Source: Campylobacter troglodytis (GTDB lineage: Bacteria > Campylobacterota > Campylobacteria > Campylobacterales > Campylobacteraceae). From it: a stretch of 64,000 bases of DNA. The notes under the pieces are model-generated. The model saw only the letters and a program-made list of their open reading frames with translations. It made no database searches and had not been told where the DNA came from. The stretch is taken from assembly GCF_006864425.1 (NCBI RefSeq), contig NZ_QHLI01000003.1, positions 28,907 through 92,906 of the forward strand, read 5' to 3'. Within the stretch, counting starts at the first letter, position 1. Each line of letters starts with the position of its first letter. The translations under genes were made by a program, and so were the position numbers. Shown here in pieces: positions 47,691-57,906 of the stretch.

Positions 47691-48176
47691 ATCTTTAAAG
47701 CTTCTAGCCACTGTGTTTGACGAAAAGATAGCCAAATCACCAAGGGCTATAGCCTCTCCTAGCTGATCAAGTAAGGATGAGAGCTCCTCTCTTTTGTCCT
47801 CTATATAGGCTAAAACGCCCTCATAACCTGTCCTTTCAAGCAAGAGCAAGGGGTTTTGTATCTCGTACTTAAAGCATTGCCCTGCAACTGTGGTGTTTAG
47901 CTTGGTATTAAAAAGCCCCTCGCCCATAAAGGAGCAATTTTCAATAATGCTAGAATTACTAGCATCTAGGCTTCTTTTTTCCTCTGCATCTTCAAGGCTT
48001 AAAGCAGATCTTGCTTCTATGTTTTGCTGTACCTTTTTTAAGGACAGATCAAGTAGCTGCAAGGCTGCTATGAAGTCGTTTGCATCATTTATCTGAGAGG
48101 AAAGTTCCTTTGCCTTGAATTTACTCTTGCCCTCTACCTCGCCTAGGTGTTTTTTTAAGATCTCAAGTTCGTTCAT
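47679..48176 (-). CDS. Conserved helical protein (Cj1650-like)
   Basis: 165 residues from MNELEILKKHLGEVEGKSKF, with AGGAGTTAAA upstream; an in-frame ATG at 48242 is less likely. Two helical stretches (residues 20-60 and 130-160) flank a central segment with paired cysteines (ENCSFMGEG, AGQCFKYEI). The same gene follows the Mla-like block in C. jejuni, where it is uncharacterised as far as I know. No signal peptide. Confidence 0.75.
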   Translation of the reverse strand: MNELEILKKHLGEVEGKSKFKAKELSSQINDANDFIAALQLLDLSLKKVQQNIEARSALSLEDAEEKRSLDASNSSIIENCSFMGEGLFNTKLNTTVAGQCFKYEIQNPLLLLERTGYEGVLAYIEDKREELSSLLDQLGEAIALGDLAIFSSNTVARSFKDLLT

Positions 48177-48204
48177 TTTAACTCCTTTTAGGATAAATAA
48201 GCAA

Positions 48205-48879
48205 TTAGCGTTCCAAAGAAAAAAGCCAGCTAATAAGCTCATCTGCTAATAAATTCAAGCCCTCATCAAAGCCAGCAATGGCCAAATCTGGCTCAATGGC
48301 TTTAAGATGGATCTTATAGCTAAAATGCCTTGAATTTAAAAGGGTTTTGCCCTTGATTAAACTTGCACTCAATGCTATATAAACATAGACTTTATCACCC
48401 TCAAAGACCTGTTCGAAAGCATCAAGTCTGCTTTCAAGCACGAAATCTGCTACTACTTGGCTGTTATTATTAAGCACTGCCTTGAAAAGCTTGTTTTTTT
48501 CCAGCTTTGTTGTAAGCATTGTTGATACAAGATTTACAGGGGATTGTTTCCACATATGCTTAGTATAAGCACCAAGCTCATTGTCCTTAATATAAGAAAT
48601 ATCCTTGCTTTTTAAGTATAAGGGAGCTTGAATGGGTGCTATCTTAATGCTTTTTTGGCTAGGCTTTATGTTTTTAAGAATGACAGTTTCATTTGCCTTT
48701 ATCAAATAGCTTGTGGGATTTAGCTGTGGGCTTGGAGCAAGGGAGCAAGCACAAAGACTTGTTAGGGCAAAAAAGATCAAGCTTTTTTTAAAATTTTCTT
48801 TTAAAGAGGCTTTGAATTTAAGCATTAGGCAAGATACAAAAAATATTGAATTTTTAGGCATTTTAGCTTTCAAGTTCAT
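48205..48879 (-). CDS. ABC-transport auxiliary lipoprotein (Cj1649-like, PqiC/LptE-like group)
   Basis: 224 residues with lipobox LCAC near residue 45 (SLIFFALTSLCACSLAPSPQ). The long stretch before it suggests the real start may be the ATG of MLKFKASLKENF (48825). The mature part (SYLIKANETVILKNIKPSQK, MWKQSPVNLVSTML) fits the auxiliary lipoprotein family of MCE transporters. Its first ATG overlaps the stop of the MCE gene. Probably the outer-membrane-side partner of the IamAB transporter. Confidence 0.8.
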   Translation of the reverse strand: MNLKAKMPKNSIFFVSCLMLKFKASLKENFKKSLIFFALTSLCACSLAPSPQLNPTSYLIKANETVILKNIKPSQKSIKIAPIQAPLYLKSKDISYIKDNELGAYTKHMWKQSPVNLVSTMLTTKLEKNKLFKAVLNNNSQVVADFVLESRLDAFEQVFEGDKVYVYIALSASLIKGKTLLNSRHFSYKIHLKAIEPDLAIAGFDEGLNLLADELISWLFSLER

Positions 48880-49637
48880 TCTCCTGGGGCAGCTTTGTTT
48901 TTAGAGCTTTTAAAAAGCAGATCAGATGGGCTTTGCTTTAGGGCTATAAGCATTTCATTCATATTTAAAAGTAGCTCTTCTAAGAGCTCTAAATTCGAGT
49001 TTAAATGAGCACTTAGTTGCGTCATATTTTCAGAAAAAGTATTTAAATTCACAAAGGCAGGGTTTAATCCCTTATCAAGATCCTTGGCAAGTTCATTAAA
49101 ATTTTTTAAGAGCAAGGAAAAATTTGCAAGATTTTCATCATTAAATAAAATTCTTAGTCTCTCATCAGTAAAGGTCAAAAGTTCAAGCAAGACATTTCCC
49201 CCGCTTTCTAAGCTAGAAAATAAGCTTTCTTTCATCTTTATGGTAGGAATCTCATCTGCTTTTTCTCTTAAAGGCTGAGATAGTCTATCATCTTGGTGAA
49301 GTTCTATGTATTTTAATCCAGTGATTCCTTGTGAGGATAGTTTGGCGTAGGTACTATGGGTGATGGGGGTATTTTCTTTTACCTTAATCAAAATCCTAGC
49401 CTCCACCTCAGTACTTGTAACTATACTAGTATCCTCAACCGTTCCCACATCAACCCCAAGTAGCTTCACAGGGCTTTTTATGCTAAGTCCTGAGATGGAT
49501 TCTTTGGTAAAAATTTGATAGTAAGCAAAGCTTTCTTTTTGATTAAGCGAGCTAAGCCAGACCATAAAAAACAAGCTTGCAAAAAAGATCCCAAAAACAA
49601 AAAGTCCAACATAAAGATAATTTGCCTTATTTTCCAT
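48876..49637 (-). CDS. MCE-domain (MlaD-like) periplasmic protein
   Basis: 253 residues: an N-terminal anchor LYVGLFVFGIFFASLFFMVW, then one MCE domain (ESISGLSIKSPVKLLGVDVG, STYAKLSSQGITGLKYIEL), then helices. It would form the substrate-binding ring on the ABC permease and carry phospholipids between membranes. Two bases separate it from iamA. Confidence 0.9.
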   Translation of the reverse strand: MENKANYLYVGLFVFGIFFASLFFMVWLSSLNQKESFAYYQIFTKESISGLSIKSPVKLLGVDVGTVEDTSIVTSTEVEARILIKVKENTPITHSTYAKLSSQGITGLKYIELHQDDRLSQPLREKADEIPTIKMKESLFSSLESGGNVLLELLTFTDERLRILFNDENLANFSLLLKNFNELAKDLDKGLNPAFVNLNTFSENMTQLSAHLNSNLELLEELLLNMNEMLIALKQSPSDLLFKSSKNKAAPGE

Positions 49638-49639
49638 CT

Positions 49640-50365
49640 TTATCCCATAAATTTATTGTATAACTGTATATCGCTTGTGAGTAATTCTTCTTTAGTTCCT
49701 ATGAAGCCTACTTTTTTATCTTGCAGGATCAAAAATCTATCCAAGATGCTCTTCATACTGTCCTTATCGTGAGTTACTATAATCACCGTTAAGCCTAAGC
49801 CCTCTTTAAGATGCAAGATCAGCTCGTCAAATTCACGAGAGCTTTGCGGATCAAGCCCTGAGGTAGGCTCGTCCAAAAAAAGCAAGGAACTATCAAGTGC
49901 TATAGCCCTTGCAATGGCTACCCTTTTAACCATACCCCCGCTTAACTCACTAGGATACAGCCCCACAACCCTCTCATCAAGCCCTACCATCTTAATTTTC
50001 ATCATTACAAGCTCTCTTATAAGCTTATCATTAAGGCTTGTGTATTCTTTAAGCAATAAGGCTATGTTTTCATACACTGTAAAAAAGCTAAATAAAGCAC
50101 CAAATTGAAACACCACGCCCCAAGACTGTCTTAGTTTCAAAGCATCCTTGTGGCTTAGTTTTTTTAAATTTTTTCCTAAAATTTCATATTCACCGCTATT
50201 AAAATGCTCTAAGCCTAGCATCTGCTTTAAAAGCACAGATTTACCACTGCCTGAACCCCCTAAAATGCCAAAGATCTCGCCCTTTTCAACTGTAAAATTC
50301 ACTCCATTATGAATTAACTTACCATCAAAACGAGTGATAATATCTTTTGCCCTAATCACTATCAT
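49640..50365 (-). CDS. iamA: MlaF-like ABC transporter ATPase (IamA)
   Basis: 241 residues. Walker A GILGGSGSGKSVLLKQMLGL near residue 33, Q-loop VVFQFGALFSFFTVYEN, signature YPSELSGGMVKRVAIARAIA, Walker B LLFLDEPTSGLDPQ, and the H-loop VIIVTHD. It energises lipid transport by the IamB permease. It overlaps iamB by 4 bp. The locus was named for invasion-associated markers in Campylobacter. Confidence 0.92.
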   Translation of the reverse strand: MIVIRAKDIITRFDGKLIHNGVNFTVEKGEIFGILGGSGSGKSVLLKQMLGLEHFNSGEYEILGKNLKKLSHKDALKLRQSWGVVFQFGALFSFFTVYENIALLLKEYTSLNDKLIRELVMMKIKMVGLDERVVGLYPSELSGGMVKRVAIARAIALDSSLLFLDEPTSGLDPQSSREFDELILHLKEGLGLTVIIVTHDKDSMKSILDRFLILQDKKVGFIGTKEELLTSDIQLYNKFMG

Positions 50366-51471
50366 AAATCAGCCCAGGTTAAAAATATAGAAAAGATAGC
50401 ATCAAAGGCTATGACCCAAAAAATCGCATTTACCACGCTTTTAGTGGTGTAAATGCCTATGCTTTCTGTGGTGTGTTTTACCTCAAAGCCACGAAAGCAA
50501 GCCACAAGCCCTATTAGGATGCCAAAAACAGGGGCTTTTATTAGCCCTATGATAATGTGCTGCATCCCTACTTCTGCTTTGAAACGGTTTATAAACTCAA
50601 AGGCATTGACACCAAGGCTAAGATCAGCTACTATCATACCCCCAACAATGCTTACCAAATCAGCCACAGCTACGATCAAAGGCATGGCAACAGTTAAGGC
50701 CAAAACCCTTGGCAAAATGATAAATCTTGCAGAATCAAAGCCCATGGTATTCATAGCTGCTATTTCTTCTGTTAGCTTCATAACCCCAATTTGTGCTGTG
50801 TAAGAACTAGCACTTCGTCCTGCTATGACTATGGCTGCAATTAGTGGGGCGATTTCTCTTGTAGCTGAAATGCCTACTAAATCCACTATAAAAATATTTG
50901 CTCCAAACTGTGCTAATTGATAAGCTGCTTGATAAGCAAGCACCACGCCCACAAGCAAGGAGGTCAAAATGATAATAGGCATAGCCTTAATAGCACTTTG
51001 TTCTATATGGTATAAAAAAGCCTTAAAACGAAAGCTTTTTGGCTTAGAAAGGCAGATAAAAAAAGCCACAAAAACCATACCCATAAAGCTTATAAAGTCT
51101 ATTAATGATAGACATAAAAGCCTTGTTTTTTTGCCAAGAAGGACAAAGAAATTATCCTTTTGTGGCCTTAGACTCTTGGTTTTTATCCTCGTGTAATTTT
51201 TCTCGCACAGCTCAAAAAGGCTTGAATTTGCTTCATTTAAACCCTCTCTTTGAATTTCAAAGCCTAAGTCTTTAAGATCTGATTCAAGGGATAAAAAAAA
51301 GCAAATTGCAGCAGTATCAAGCTCTGTAAGCCTTGAAAAATCAAAAAAAGCCTTTGAGCCCTTGTAGTTTAAATTAAGCTTTTTTTGCCATCTTGCCACC
51401 TCGTCCTTATCCCAGACCCCACTTATGATAAGTAGTAATTTCTCTTCTTCTTTGTGAATTTCAAGTGGCAA
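50362..51471 (-). CDS. iamB: MlaE-like ABC transporter permease with N-terminal STAS domain (IamB)
   Basis: 369 residues. Residues 1-100 are a STAS-like domain (GSKAFFDFSRLTELDTAAIC), fused here where E. coli uses separate MlaB. The MlaE permease follows: VGVVLAYQAAYQLAQFGANI, REIAPLIAAIVIAGRSASSY, GLIKAPVFGILIGLVACFRG. It moves lipids with IamA and the MCE protein. First gene of the operon iamB-iamA-mce-lipoprotein-Cj1650-like. Confidence 0.92.
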   Translation of the reverse strand: MPLEIHKEEEKLLLIISGVWDKDEVARWQKKLNLNYKGSKAFFDFSRLTELDTAAICFFLSLESDLKDLGFEIQREGLNEANSSLFELCEKNYTRIKTKSLRPQKDNFFVLLGKKTRLLCLSLIDFISFMGMVFVAFFICLSKPKSFRFKAFLYHIEQSAIKAMPIIILTSLLVGVVLAYQAAYQLAQFGANIFIVDLVGISATREIAPLIAAIVIAGRSASSYTAQIGVMKLTEEIAAMNTMGFDSARFIILPRVLALTVAMPLIVAVADLVSIVGGMIVADLSLGVNAFEFINRFKAEVGMQHIIIGLIKAPVFGILIGLVACFRGFEVKHTTESIGIYTTKSVVNAIFWVIAFDAIFSIFLTWADL

Positions 51472-51634
51472 TTTAGGCTCTTTTCAAGGATTTTTAGAGA
51501 TCTTTATAAGAGCTTTACTTTTTAAAAAACACAAAAAACTATAAGCTTGAATTTTAAGAACTTTTTTAAGCTTAAAGCTTAAGGTCTTAGTAGATTTAAA
51601 TTCAAGCTTGTTTGTAAATTTTTTAAGGATCATT

Positions 51635-53542
51635 TCACACCCTTAAAACAAATTCACATAAACTTTGCACAGTAAAGCCAAAATGTGCAAAAACATCCTT
51701 ATCCTTGCCGCTTTCTCCAAAGCTATTTATGCTAAAGATGGCATCGCAAAATTTGTAAAGTTCTTTCGCGCTTGCTGCTTCTACGCCTATGACTTTTCCT
51801 TGTAAAATGCGTTTTTGATAGGCTTCATCTTGGACTTCAAAAAGCTCAAAGCAAGGCATTGAAATCACATTTACACTCTTTCCTTTTTGTTCTAAAAGCA
51901 AAGCTGTTTCAAGGCACAAACTCACCTCGCTTCCACTTGCAAGTAGGCTAAATTCAGCATTTTTGCTTTCTTTAATCAAATACGCCCCCCTTTCAACGCT
52001 TCCAAAAACAGCCTCTGGCAGGGCTTTTAATTTCTGCCTGCTTAAAACAAAGGCACAAGGCAAATTGCTTTTAAGTGCTATTTTCCAAGCCGCCACATTT
52101 TCAACCCCATCCGCTGGGCGAAAAGTAAGGAAATTTGGCATAGCACGAAGGGTGCTTAACTGCTCTATGGGCTGATGGGTTGGTCCATCCTCGCCAACCC
52201 CTATGCTATCGTGCGTAAAGATGAAAAAATGCCTTAGTTTCATAAGAGCAGCTAGCCTTGCAGCAGGCTTTAAATACTCGCTAAAAATCAAAAAGCTAGC
52301 AGAAAATGGCACAAAAAGCCCATATCTTGCAAAGGCATTATTTATAGCTGCCATTGCGTGTTCGCGTATGCCAAAGTGCAGATTTTTGCCCTCTATAAAA
52401 TCGCCCATTTCTTTTAACTCTGTCTTATTTGAGGGGGCTAAATCCGCACTGCCTCCCAAAAAGCCCTCAATTTCAGCCGCAATGGCATTTAAAATCTCCC
52501 CATTGCTATCCCTTGTAGCTAGGTCCTTACCCTTGAAATCAGGGTATTTTATCTTGGCAAAATTTGGCTTTAAAAGGGCATTTAAAAGCTCTTTTTTATC
52601 CCAGTTTTCTAAATTTTTACGCCATTTTGCCTCGCTTAAATCCCCAAGCTCCACAGCACTTTCAAAGCGAAATTTCACATCCTTTTGAATTTCAAAGCTT
52701 GAATTTGAATCAAAGCCTAAGTTTGCTTTCATTTCTTTGATAACATCCTCGCCCAAAGGCGCTCCGTGGCTATGATGCGAGCCCTCAAGCCGTCCTGCAC
52801 CCTTGGCTATTTTGGTGTGAGCTATGATTAGCGTTGGCTTTGTGGCTTTTTTTGCCTTTTTAAGTGCTGAATTTATAGCCTCATAATCGTGTCCGTTTAT
52901 CTCCAAAACAAAAAATTTTTGAGCCTTAAATCTTTTTTTTATGTCCTCATTAAAGGCGATTTTGGTATCGCCCTCGATTGAGATTTCATTGCTATCATAG
53001 ATTATGATGAGATTATCTAGCTTATGAAGTCCTGCAAGAGAGCAAGCCTCATAGCTAAGTCCTTCTTGCAAATCCCCATCCCCGCAAAGACAATACACCT
53101 TGTGATTTATGAGTTTTTCGCCAAGCATTAAGGCTGCCTTTTTTGCTGCCATAGCAAAGCCCACAGCATTTGCTACGCCTTGTCCAAGAGGACCTGTGGC
53201 TATTTCTACTCCGGGAGTTGTGATTTCAGGATGGCCTGGCGTTTTTGAATGAAGCTGCCTGAATTTTTTTAAATCCTCCAAGCTTAAATCATAGCCACTT
53301 AGATGCAAAAAGCTATAAAGAAGTGCTGAGGCGTGTCCTCCTGAAAAAACTAACCTGTCGCGATTTAGCCAAGAGGGATTTTTGGGATTATGGCTTAAAT
53401 GAAGGCTTAAAACAGCCATTATATCAGCAAGTCCAAGGGCAGCACCCGGATGTCCGCTATTTGCCTTTTGCACCATATCAGCACTTAAAATTCGCAAGGT
53501 ATTTGCCATTTTTGTCAGCATCTTGGTGTCATCTTTTTTCAT
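51635..53542 (-). CDS. tkt: Transketolase
   Basis: 635 residues. The thiamine-diphosphate motif is GDGDLQEGLSYEACSLAGLH (GDG near residue 155). HPGAALGLADIMAVL lies at the start, SHHSHGAPLG in the middle and FTHDSIGVGEDGPTHQPIEQ near 450. It links the pentose-phosphate pathway with sugar phosphates from fba. AAGGATACAAG precedes the ATG. Head-to-tail with ispA, 9 bp apart. Confidence 0.96.
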   Translation of the reverse strand: MKKDDTKMLTKMANTLRILSADMVQKANSGHPGAALGLADIMAVLSLHLSHNPKNPSWLNRDRLVFSGGHASALLYSFLHLSGYDLSLEDLKKFRQLHSKTPGHPEITTPGVEIATGPLGQGVANAVGFAMAAKKAALMLGEKLINHKVYCLCGDGDLQEGLSYEACSLAGLHKLDNLIIIYDSNEISIEGDTKIAFNEDIKKRFKAQKFFVLEINGHDYEAINSALKKAKKATKPTLIIAHTKIAKGAGRLEGSHHSHGAPLGEDVIKEMKANLGFDSNSSFEIQKDVKFRFESAVELGDLSEAKWRKNLENWDKKELLNALLKPNFAKIKYPDFKGKDLATRDSNGEILNAIAAEIEGFLGGSADLAPSNKTELKEMGDFIEGKNLHFGIREHAMAAINNAFARYGLFVPFSASFLIFSEYLKPAARLAALMKLRHFFIFTHDSIGVGEDGPTHQPIEQLSTLRAMPNFLTFRPADGVENVAAWKIALKSNLPCAFVLSRQKLKALPEAVFGSVERGAYLIKESKNAEFSLLASGSEVSLCLETALLLEQKGKSVNVISMPCFELFEVQDEAYQKRILQGKVIGVEAASAKELYKFCDAIFSINSFGESGKDKDVFAHFGFTVQSLCEFVLRV

Positions 53543-53551
53543 CTTGTATCC

Positions 53552-54391
53552 TTAAATATATTTTTTGATAAGCTCTTTTAGCCAAGAAGCCAAATTCTCA
53601 TCAATATCAAGGCTCTCGCATTCTTTAAGCAAGTTTTCTTTTGCCTTTATAGCCTCATTTAAGCCCAATAAATTCACAAAGGAATTCTTATGAGTGTCCT
53701 TATTTGTAGGCTTTCCTAGCTCTTTTTCGCTAGCTGTGGCATCTTTTATGTCATCATTTATTTGAAAGGCAAGTCCCATTTTTAGCCCAAATTCGTAGAT
53801 TTTTTCTATTTCTTTGTCTGTAAGCTCACAAATTTCAGCCCCCATTTGAAGCGAGGCTGCTATTAGGCGGGCGGTTTTGTGGATGTGTAAGAATTTAAGC
53901 TGCGATAAATCAAGCCTCTTGCCCTCAAAAAAACAGTCAATAGCCTGTCCTATAATCATACCATTTATACCAGCATTAAAGGCTAGGGTTTTGATGAGTT
54001 TTATCCTCACAGAGTCGCTAAATTCAGCCTCGCTTAAAAGCAAAAAAGCCTCAGTGTTAAGGGCATCGCCTACCAAGATAGCCGTTGTTTCATCATAAGC
54101 CTTGTGCAAGGTAGCCTCGCCTCTTCTAAAATTAGCATTATCCATAGCGGGCAAATCATCGTGTATGAGGGAGTAGGTGTGTATAAACTCCACCGCCAAG
54201 GCTGCTTTCATAGCCTTTTGAGTGAGTTTGGGCTTTTTAAGCTTTACTACACCAAGCAAGAGCTGAGCCCTAAAATGCTTACCACCAGCTCTTAGCATTT
54301 TAGCCAAAGCCTCGTTAAAAAAGGGATGAAAGCTCTTTATCTTTGGTAAATTCGCAAGCAAAAAGCCCTCAAAGTCCTCTAAAACGCTCAC
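53552..54391 (-). CDS. ispA: Farnesyl diphosphate synthase
   Basis: 279 residues of the short-chain polyprenyl synthase family. First Asp-rich motif HDDLPAMDNANFRRGEATLH near residue 76, second FQINDDIKDATASEKELGKP near 207. It condenses IPP with allylic diphosphates to C15 for undecaprenyl and quinone chains. The ATG overlaps the stop of the PDZ gene (ATGA). Confidence 0.94.
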   Translation of the reverse strand: MSVLEDFEGFLLANLPKIKSFHPFFNEALAKMLRAGGKHFRAQLLLGVVKLKKPKLTQKAMKAALAVEFIHTYSLIHDDLPAMDNANFRRGEATLHKAYDETTAILVGDALNTEAFLLLSEAEFSDSVRIKLIKTLAFNAGINGMIIGQAIDCFFEGKRLDLSQLKFLHIHKTARLIAASLQMGAEICELTDKEIEKIYEFGLKMGLAFQINDDIKDATASEKELGKPTNKDTHKNSFVNLLGLNEAIKAKENLLKECESLDIDENLASWLKELIKKYI

Positions 54392-55479
54392 TTACTAAGC
54401 CTTATGAAGAACTGAAAGGTTCCATCCCCCTTTGATCTTCCATCCGAGCTTACAGGCAAATTTTTTACAGATCTTTCTACAAGCACATTGAACTCATTCC
54501 CACTGGCTAGGGCACTTTGAGCGCTTTTCATATCTCTTATGATTTGATTGTTAATCCTTAAAATTTTATCCCCTACTTGAAAGCCAGCCTGAGCTGCCTT
54601 TGAATTTGGCTCTATCCTTGCGACATTTAAGGAACGGTTTAGGCTAAATCCTAAGGCACTTTTGTAAAGGCTTGAACTTGCAGGTTTTGCTTGAGCACTT
54701 GGAGCCTTGTTATCTGCTAACTTAAAGCCTGAGAGATCCTTGGCAAATACATTTGTGGTGATATTAAGATCTTGATTGTCCCTTAGAACTTGAAAATACA
54801 TAGTAGAGCCTCTATCAGCAAATAAAATTTGCTCATTTAGCTTTCTTAAATCCTTTATGTTTAGCCCATCAACGCTTACTATCTCATCGTTGATTAAAAA
54901 TTTACCGTTATTTCTAACAGTTTCTACATAAATTTTTTCATCCCTTAAAACAAAATCAACCCCTATATCCCCCCAATAAACATCATTATACTTCATAAAA
55001 TGCTTTAAATAGCGGTTTCCAATGAAAGAACCATCCCCCAAGCTTATGCCAAGCATAGAGCAGCAGGTGGTATTAAGCTGACCTATTTTGGTGCTAAAAT
55101 CAAGCTGATCGCGTTCGTTTATGTTTTGACCTAGGTATTTTAAGTGTCCTATGTAGGCTTGTTGAGGATCTATGATGCCAACCCAATCATTTCTTGTAAG
55201 GTTTTGCTCATCATAAGTAGGGGCTGGAAAGAGGCTAAAATCTGTTCTGACAAGATATAAATTCAAAAAAGGATCGTATTTGACATATTTGTTTAATTTT
55301 TGATTTGGGGTTTTCAAAACTGCAAGTAAATTTTCGCTTAAAACAAAGGCATTTAAGCCCTCATAAATCATAACACTTGCCTTATTTCTTTGAAAACAAG
55401 CAACAAAGTCTTCAAATTTAGGTCTTTCAACCCCATAAGCAAACACAGCACAAAGGACAAAAAGCAAGATCTTCTTCAT
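54388..55479 (-). CDS. Exported PDZ-domain protein (Cj1643-like)
   Basis: 363 residues with signal peptide MKKILLFVLCAVFAYG. A middle region with a cysteine pair (TTCCSMLGISLGDGSFIG) leads to a degenerate PDZ near 190-245 (NGKFLINDEIVSVDGLNIKD) and a clear PDZ near 290-340 (VARIEPNSKAAQAGFQVGDK). No protease catalytic triad is visible, so it is probably a periplasmic binding or scaffolding protein. Translationally coupled to ybaB upstream and ispA downstream. Confidence 0.82.
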   Translation of the reverse strand: MKKILLFVLCAVFAYGVERPKFEDFVACFQRNKASVMIYEGLNAFVLSENLLAVLKTPNQKLNKYVKYDPFLNLYLVRTDFSLFPAPTYDEQNLTRNDWVGIIDPQQAYIGHLKYLGQNINERDQLDFSTKIGQLNTTCCSMLGISLGDGSFIGNRYLKHFMKYNDVYWGDIGVDFVLRDEKIYVETVRNNGKFLINDEIVSVDGLNIKDLRKLNEQILFADRGSTMYFQVLRDNQDLNITTNVFAKDLSGFKLADNKAPSAQAKPASSSLYKSALGFSLNRSLNVARIEPNSKAAQAGFQVGDKILRINNQIIRDMKSAQSALASGNEFNVLVERSVKNLPVSSDGRSKGDGTFQFFIRLSK

Positions 55480-55778
55480 AGCTTAAAGCCTCCTAAAATA
55501 TCTCCTGCCATACTTTGCTTGTTTTGATTTACCATATTTAAGGCATCATTTATGGCTGAGATAAGAAGTATTTGCAAGGATTCTTTATCATCAAACAAGC
55601 TCTCATCAATGCTTAGATCAATGATCTCGCCCTTGCCATTTGCACTGACCTTAACTAAGCCTCCGCCACTTTTGGCACAAAATTCTTTTTTGGCAAGTTC
55701 GTTTTCAAATTCTTGAGCCCTTTCTTGCACATTTTTAAACAGCTCGCCCATCTTGGACAAATCCATATTTTCAAACAT
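55476..55778 (-). CDS. YbaB/EbfC family nucleoid-associated protein
   Basis: 100 residues: MDLSKMGELFKNVQERAQEF, then KSGGGLVKVSANGKGEIIDL and SAINDALNMVNQNKQSMAGD, the usual YbaB layout. Dimeric DNA-binding protein. First gene of the ybaB-PDZ-ispA-tkt run; ATGA overlap with the PDZ gene. Confidence 0.88.
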   Translation of the reverse strand: MFENMDLSKMGELFKNVQERAQEFENELAKKEFCAKSGGGLVKVSANGKGEIIDLSIDESLFDDKESLQILLISAINDALNMVNQNKQSMAGDILGGFKL

Positions 55779-55821
55779 ATTTTTCCTTAAAATGATATGC
55801 GAAATTTTACTATAAATTTGG

Positions 55822-56434
55822 CTAAATCTTAATTAATTTTAATGAAATTTACAAAGAATTCACTTCAAGCTTCTTGCTTTTAAATTTACAAGGAGCTTGT
55901 ATGCTTTGGCGCTTAATGCTTTTAGCTGATACACTTAGACTTGGTAAAATCTATCTTAGTATATATTCTGCCCTACATTTAAAAACGAAAATTTTAGCAA
56001 TTCTTGGAGTGTTTTGTGCTGATCTTTGTCTAAGCAAAATCGCCCTTTTTGCAAACTTTCTAGCCCTTGTGTAAATGCAACTGTGAAGCAGGCTTTTAAC
56101 CCTTAATAGTCTAAAAAAACAGCAAAAGTTTCTTTATCAAATGAGTGCTTAGCTTGAAGTTGATGAGGGTTGTTTTTTGCAATGCTAAGCTCGTAGCTGT
56201 GAGTAGAAGGTGTAAAAAATGCGTAATAAATGTGGATGTAAGGCTGGTCGCAAAGGTTTTTTCGTGTTTTTAAAACTGTGTAGTAGAGGTTTGCTAAATT
56301 TAAACTTGCCAAATTTAAAGGCTCAAAGAAAATTTTTGTCCCTCACTTAAAGGAAGATGAAAAATTGAAGACAAAGTTCTAAGCAAATTTTTCTGAAATT
56401 GATAAGATAACATTCTGTTAAGCTTAATTGAGCC
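55822..56434 (+). mobile_element. IS1595-type remnant, copy F, with internal deletion at inserts
   Basis: N-terminal pieces LMLLADTLRLGKIYLSIYSA and CADLCLSKIALFANF lie from 55905, LEVDEGCF near 56155. An insert at 56177-56208 (site 2) is followed by GVKNA. At 56270-56287 an 18-bp degenerate insert joins a site-3 left flank (GRKGFFVF) directly to a site-5 right flank (FAKFKLAKFKG, then FVPHLKED), so the middle third is missing. The right end GTTAAGCTTAATTGAGCC is at 56417-56434; the left end is poor. Similar end-like DNA continues to about 56545. Confidence 0.75.
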
Positions 56435-56548
56435 AAAAATTTTATCCTTCATTTAAAAGAAATAAAATTAGATATAATGCAAAAAATTGAGGACAAAATT
56501 CTAAGCAAAATTTATAAAATTGCTAAGATAAAATCCTATTAAAATATC

Positions 56549-57829
56549 CTAATTTAAATTCAAAAGCTCCCTCACCACTTCTTTATCGCTAAAAGGGTAT
56601 TTCACGCCCTTTATTTCTTGGTAATCCTCATCCCCCTTTCCCAAAATCACCACTAAATCATCATCTACCCTCAGTTCTAATGCCATTTTAATGGCTTTTT
56701 TTCTATCAGGCTCGGTAATCACGGTTTCATCTTGGCTTATGCCCTCTAAAATTTCTGATATTATGGCATTTGGCTCTTCGCTGCGAGGATTATCACTTGT
56801 AATTACTAGCTTTTTAGCAAATTTTTTAGCAGCCCTTGCCATTAAAGGACGCTTACTTTTGTCCCTGTCGCCTCCGGCTCCAAAAACTACTATTAAGCCT
56901 TTATGCGAAAGCGTTTCAAGCACCTTTTCTATGCCATCAGGGGTGTGTGCAAAATCCACTATGACATTTTTAGCCACCTCCTCAACACGCCCACTTACTC
57001 CCTTAAAGCTACTCACAGCAACTTGCAAGGGCTTAAATTCAGGGCAAACAAGCTCATTTACACAAGCAAGAGCAGCTAAGAGATTATAAAGATTAAAAAG
57101 TCCCACAAGGGGCGAATTTATGGTGATTTTCTCCCCCTTAAATTCACACAAAGCCCTTATGCCTTCCCTTAAATCATATTCTAAGACCTTATAATCAGCC
57201 TTGTTTTTTACGCTGTAAGTGCGTGAATTTGTAGCATTATAAGCGATTTTTTCAGCATCAGCATTTATGAATTTCAAAGCATTATCTAAAAAAAAACCTT
57301 CTTTTGCCTCTTTGTAAGCAGCAAAGCTTTTGTGAAAATCCAAGTGATCCTGCGTTAAATTCGTGTAGATTTTCGCCACAAATTCAAGGCTTTCAATGCG
57401 TTTTTGAACGAGTGCGTGCGAGCTTACCTCCATCACAAAAAACTCGCACTTTTTAGCACTTGCCTTGGCTAAAAATTCAAGGCTTTGCAAGATGGGTGCT
57501 GTGGTAAGTGCCTTACTAGCGATACTTTCAGCACCTATGAAAGCCCCACGAGTGCCACACAAAGCCGTTTTGTGTCCAAGCTCGTTTAAAATATGAGCTA
57601 TGAGTGCGGCTGTGGTTGTCTTGCCATTTGTGCCTGTAAGCCCTATGATTTTAATGCCCTCATCAATGCCTAAAAGCCTTTTACACTCGCTTAAAGTGAT
57701 GATTTTAGCACCCCTTTGTGCTGCATCCTCCTTGAATTTAGCGTTTTGATGGCATTGAAGCCAAAGACAGTTTCTTTCGCATTCTGTGGAATTATCCGTT
57801 ATGAAGGTGTTTGAGAAGGGGATCTTCAC
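56549..57829 (-). CDS. murE: UDP-N-acetylmuramyl-tripeptide synthetase
   Basis: 426 residues. ATP loop [20 protein letters not shown] near residue 62, [12 protein letters not shown] near 140, [14 protein letters not shown] near 157, and the DAP-type motif [12 protein letters not shown] near 335. It adds meso-diaminopimelate to the peptidoglycan precursor. The N-terminal domain is short, as in other epsilonproteobacteria. Confidence 0.95.
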   Translation of the reverse strand: MKIPFSNTFITDNSTECERNCLWLQCHQNAKFKEDAAQRGAKIITLSECKRLLGIDEGIKIIGLTGTNGKTTTAALIAHILNELGHKTALCGTRGAFIGAESIASKALTTAPILQSLEFLAKASAKKCEFFVMEVSSHALVQKRIESLEFVAKIYTNLTQDHLDFHKSFAAYKEAKEGFFLDNALKFINADAEKIAYNATNSRTYSVKNKADYKVLEYDLREGIRALCEFKGEKITINSPLVGLFNLYNLLAALACVNELVCPEFKPLQVAVSSFKGVSGRVEEVAKNVIVDFAHTPDGIEKVLETLSHKGLIVVFGAGGDRDKSKRPLMARAAKKFAKKLVITSDNPRSEEPNAIISEILEGISQDETVITEPDRKKAIKMALELRVDDDLVVILGKGDEDYQEIKGVKYPFSDKEVVRELLNLN

Positions 57830-57906
57830 TGTTTCATCCTTGTTTTAAAGCATTGAATTTTTTAAAATAACACAGTTTTATAAATTAAGAAGTTTTAAGC
57901 AAGTTT

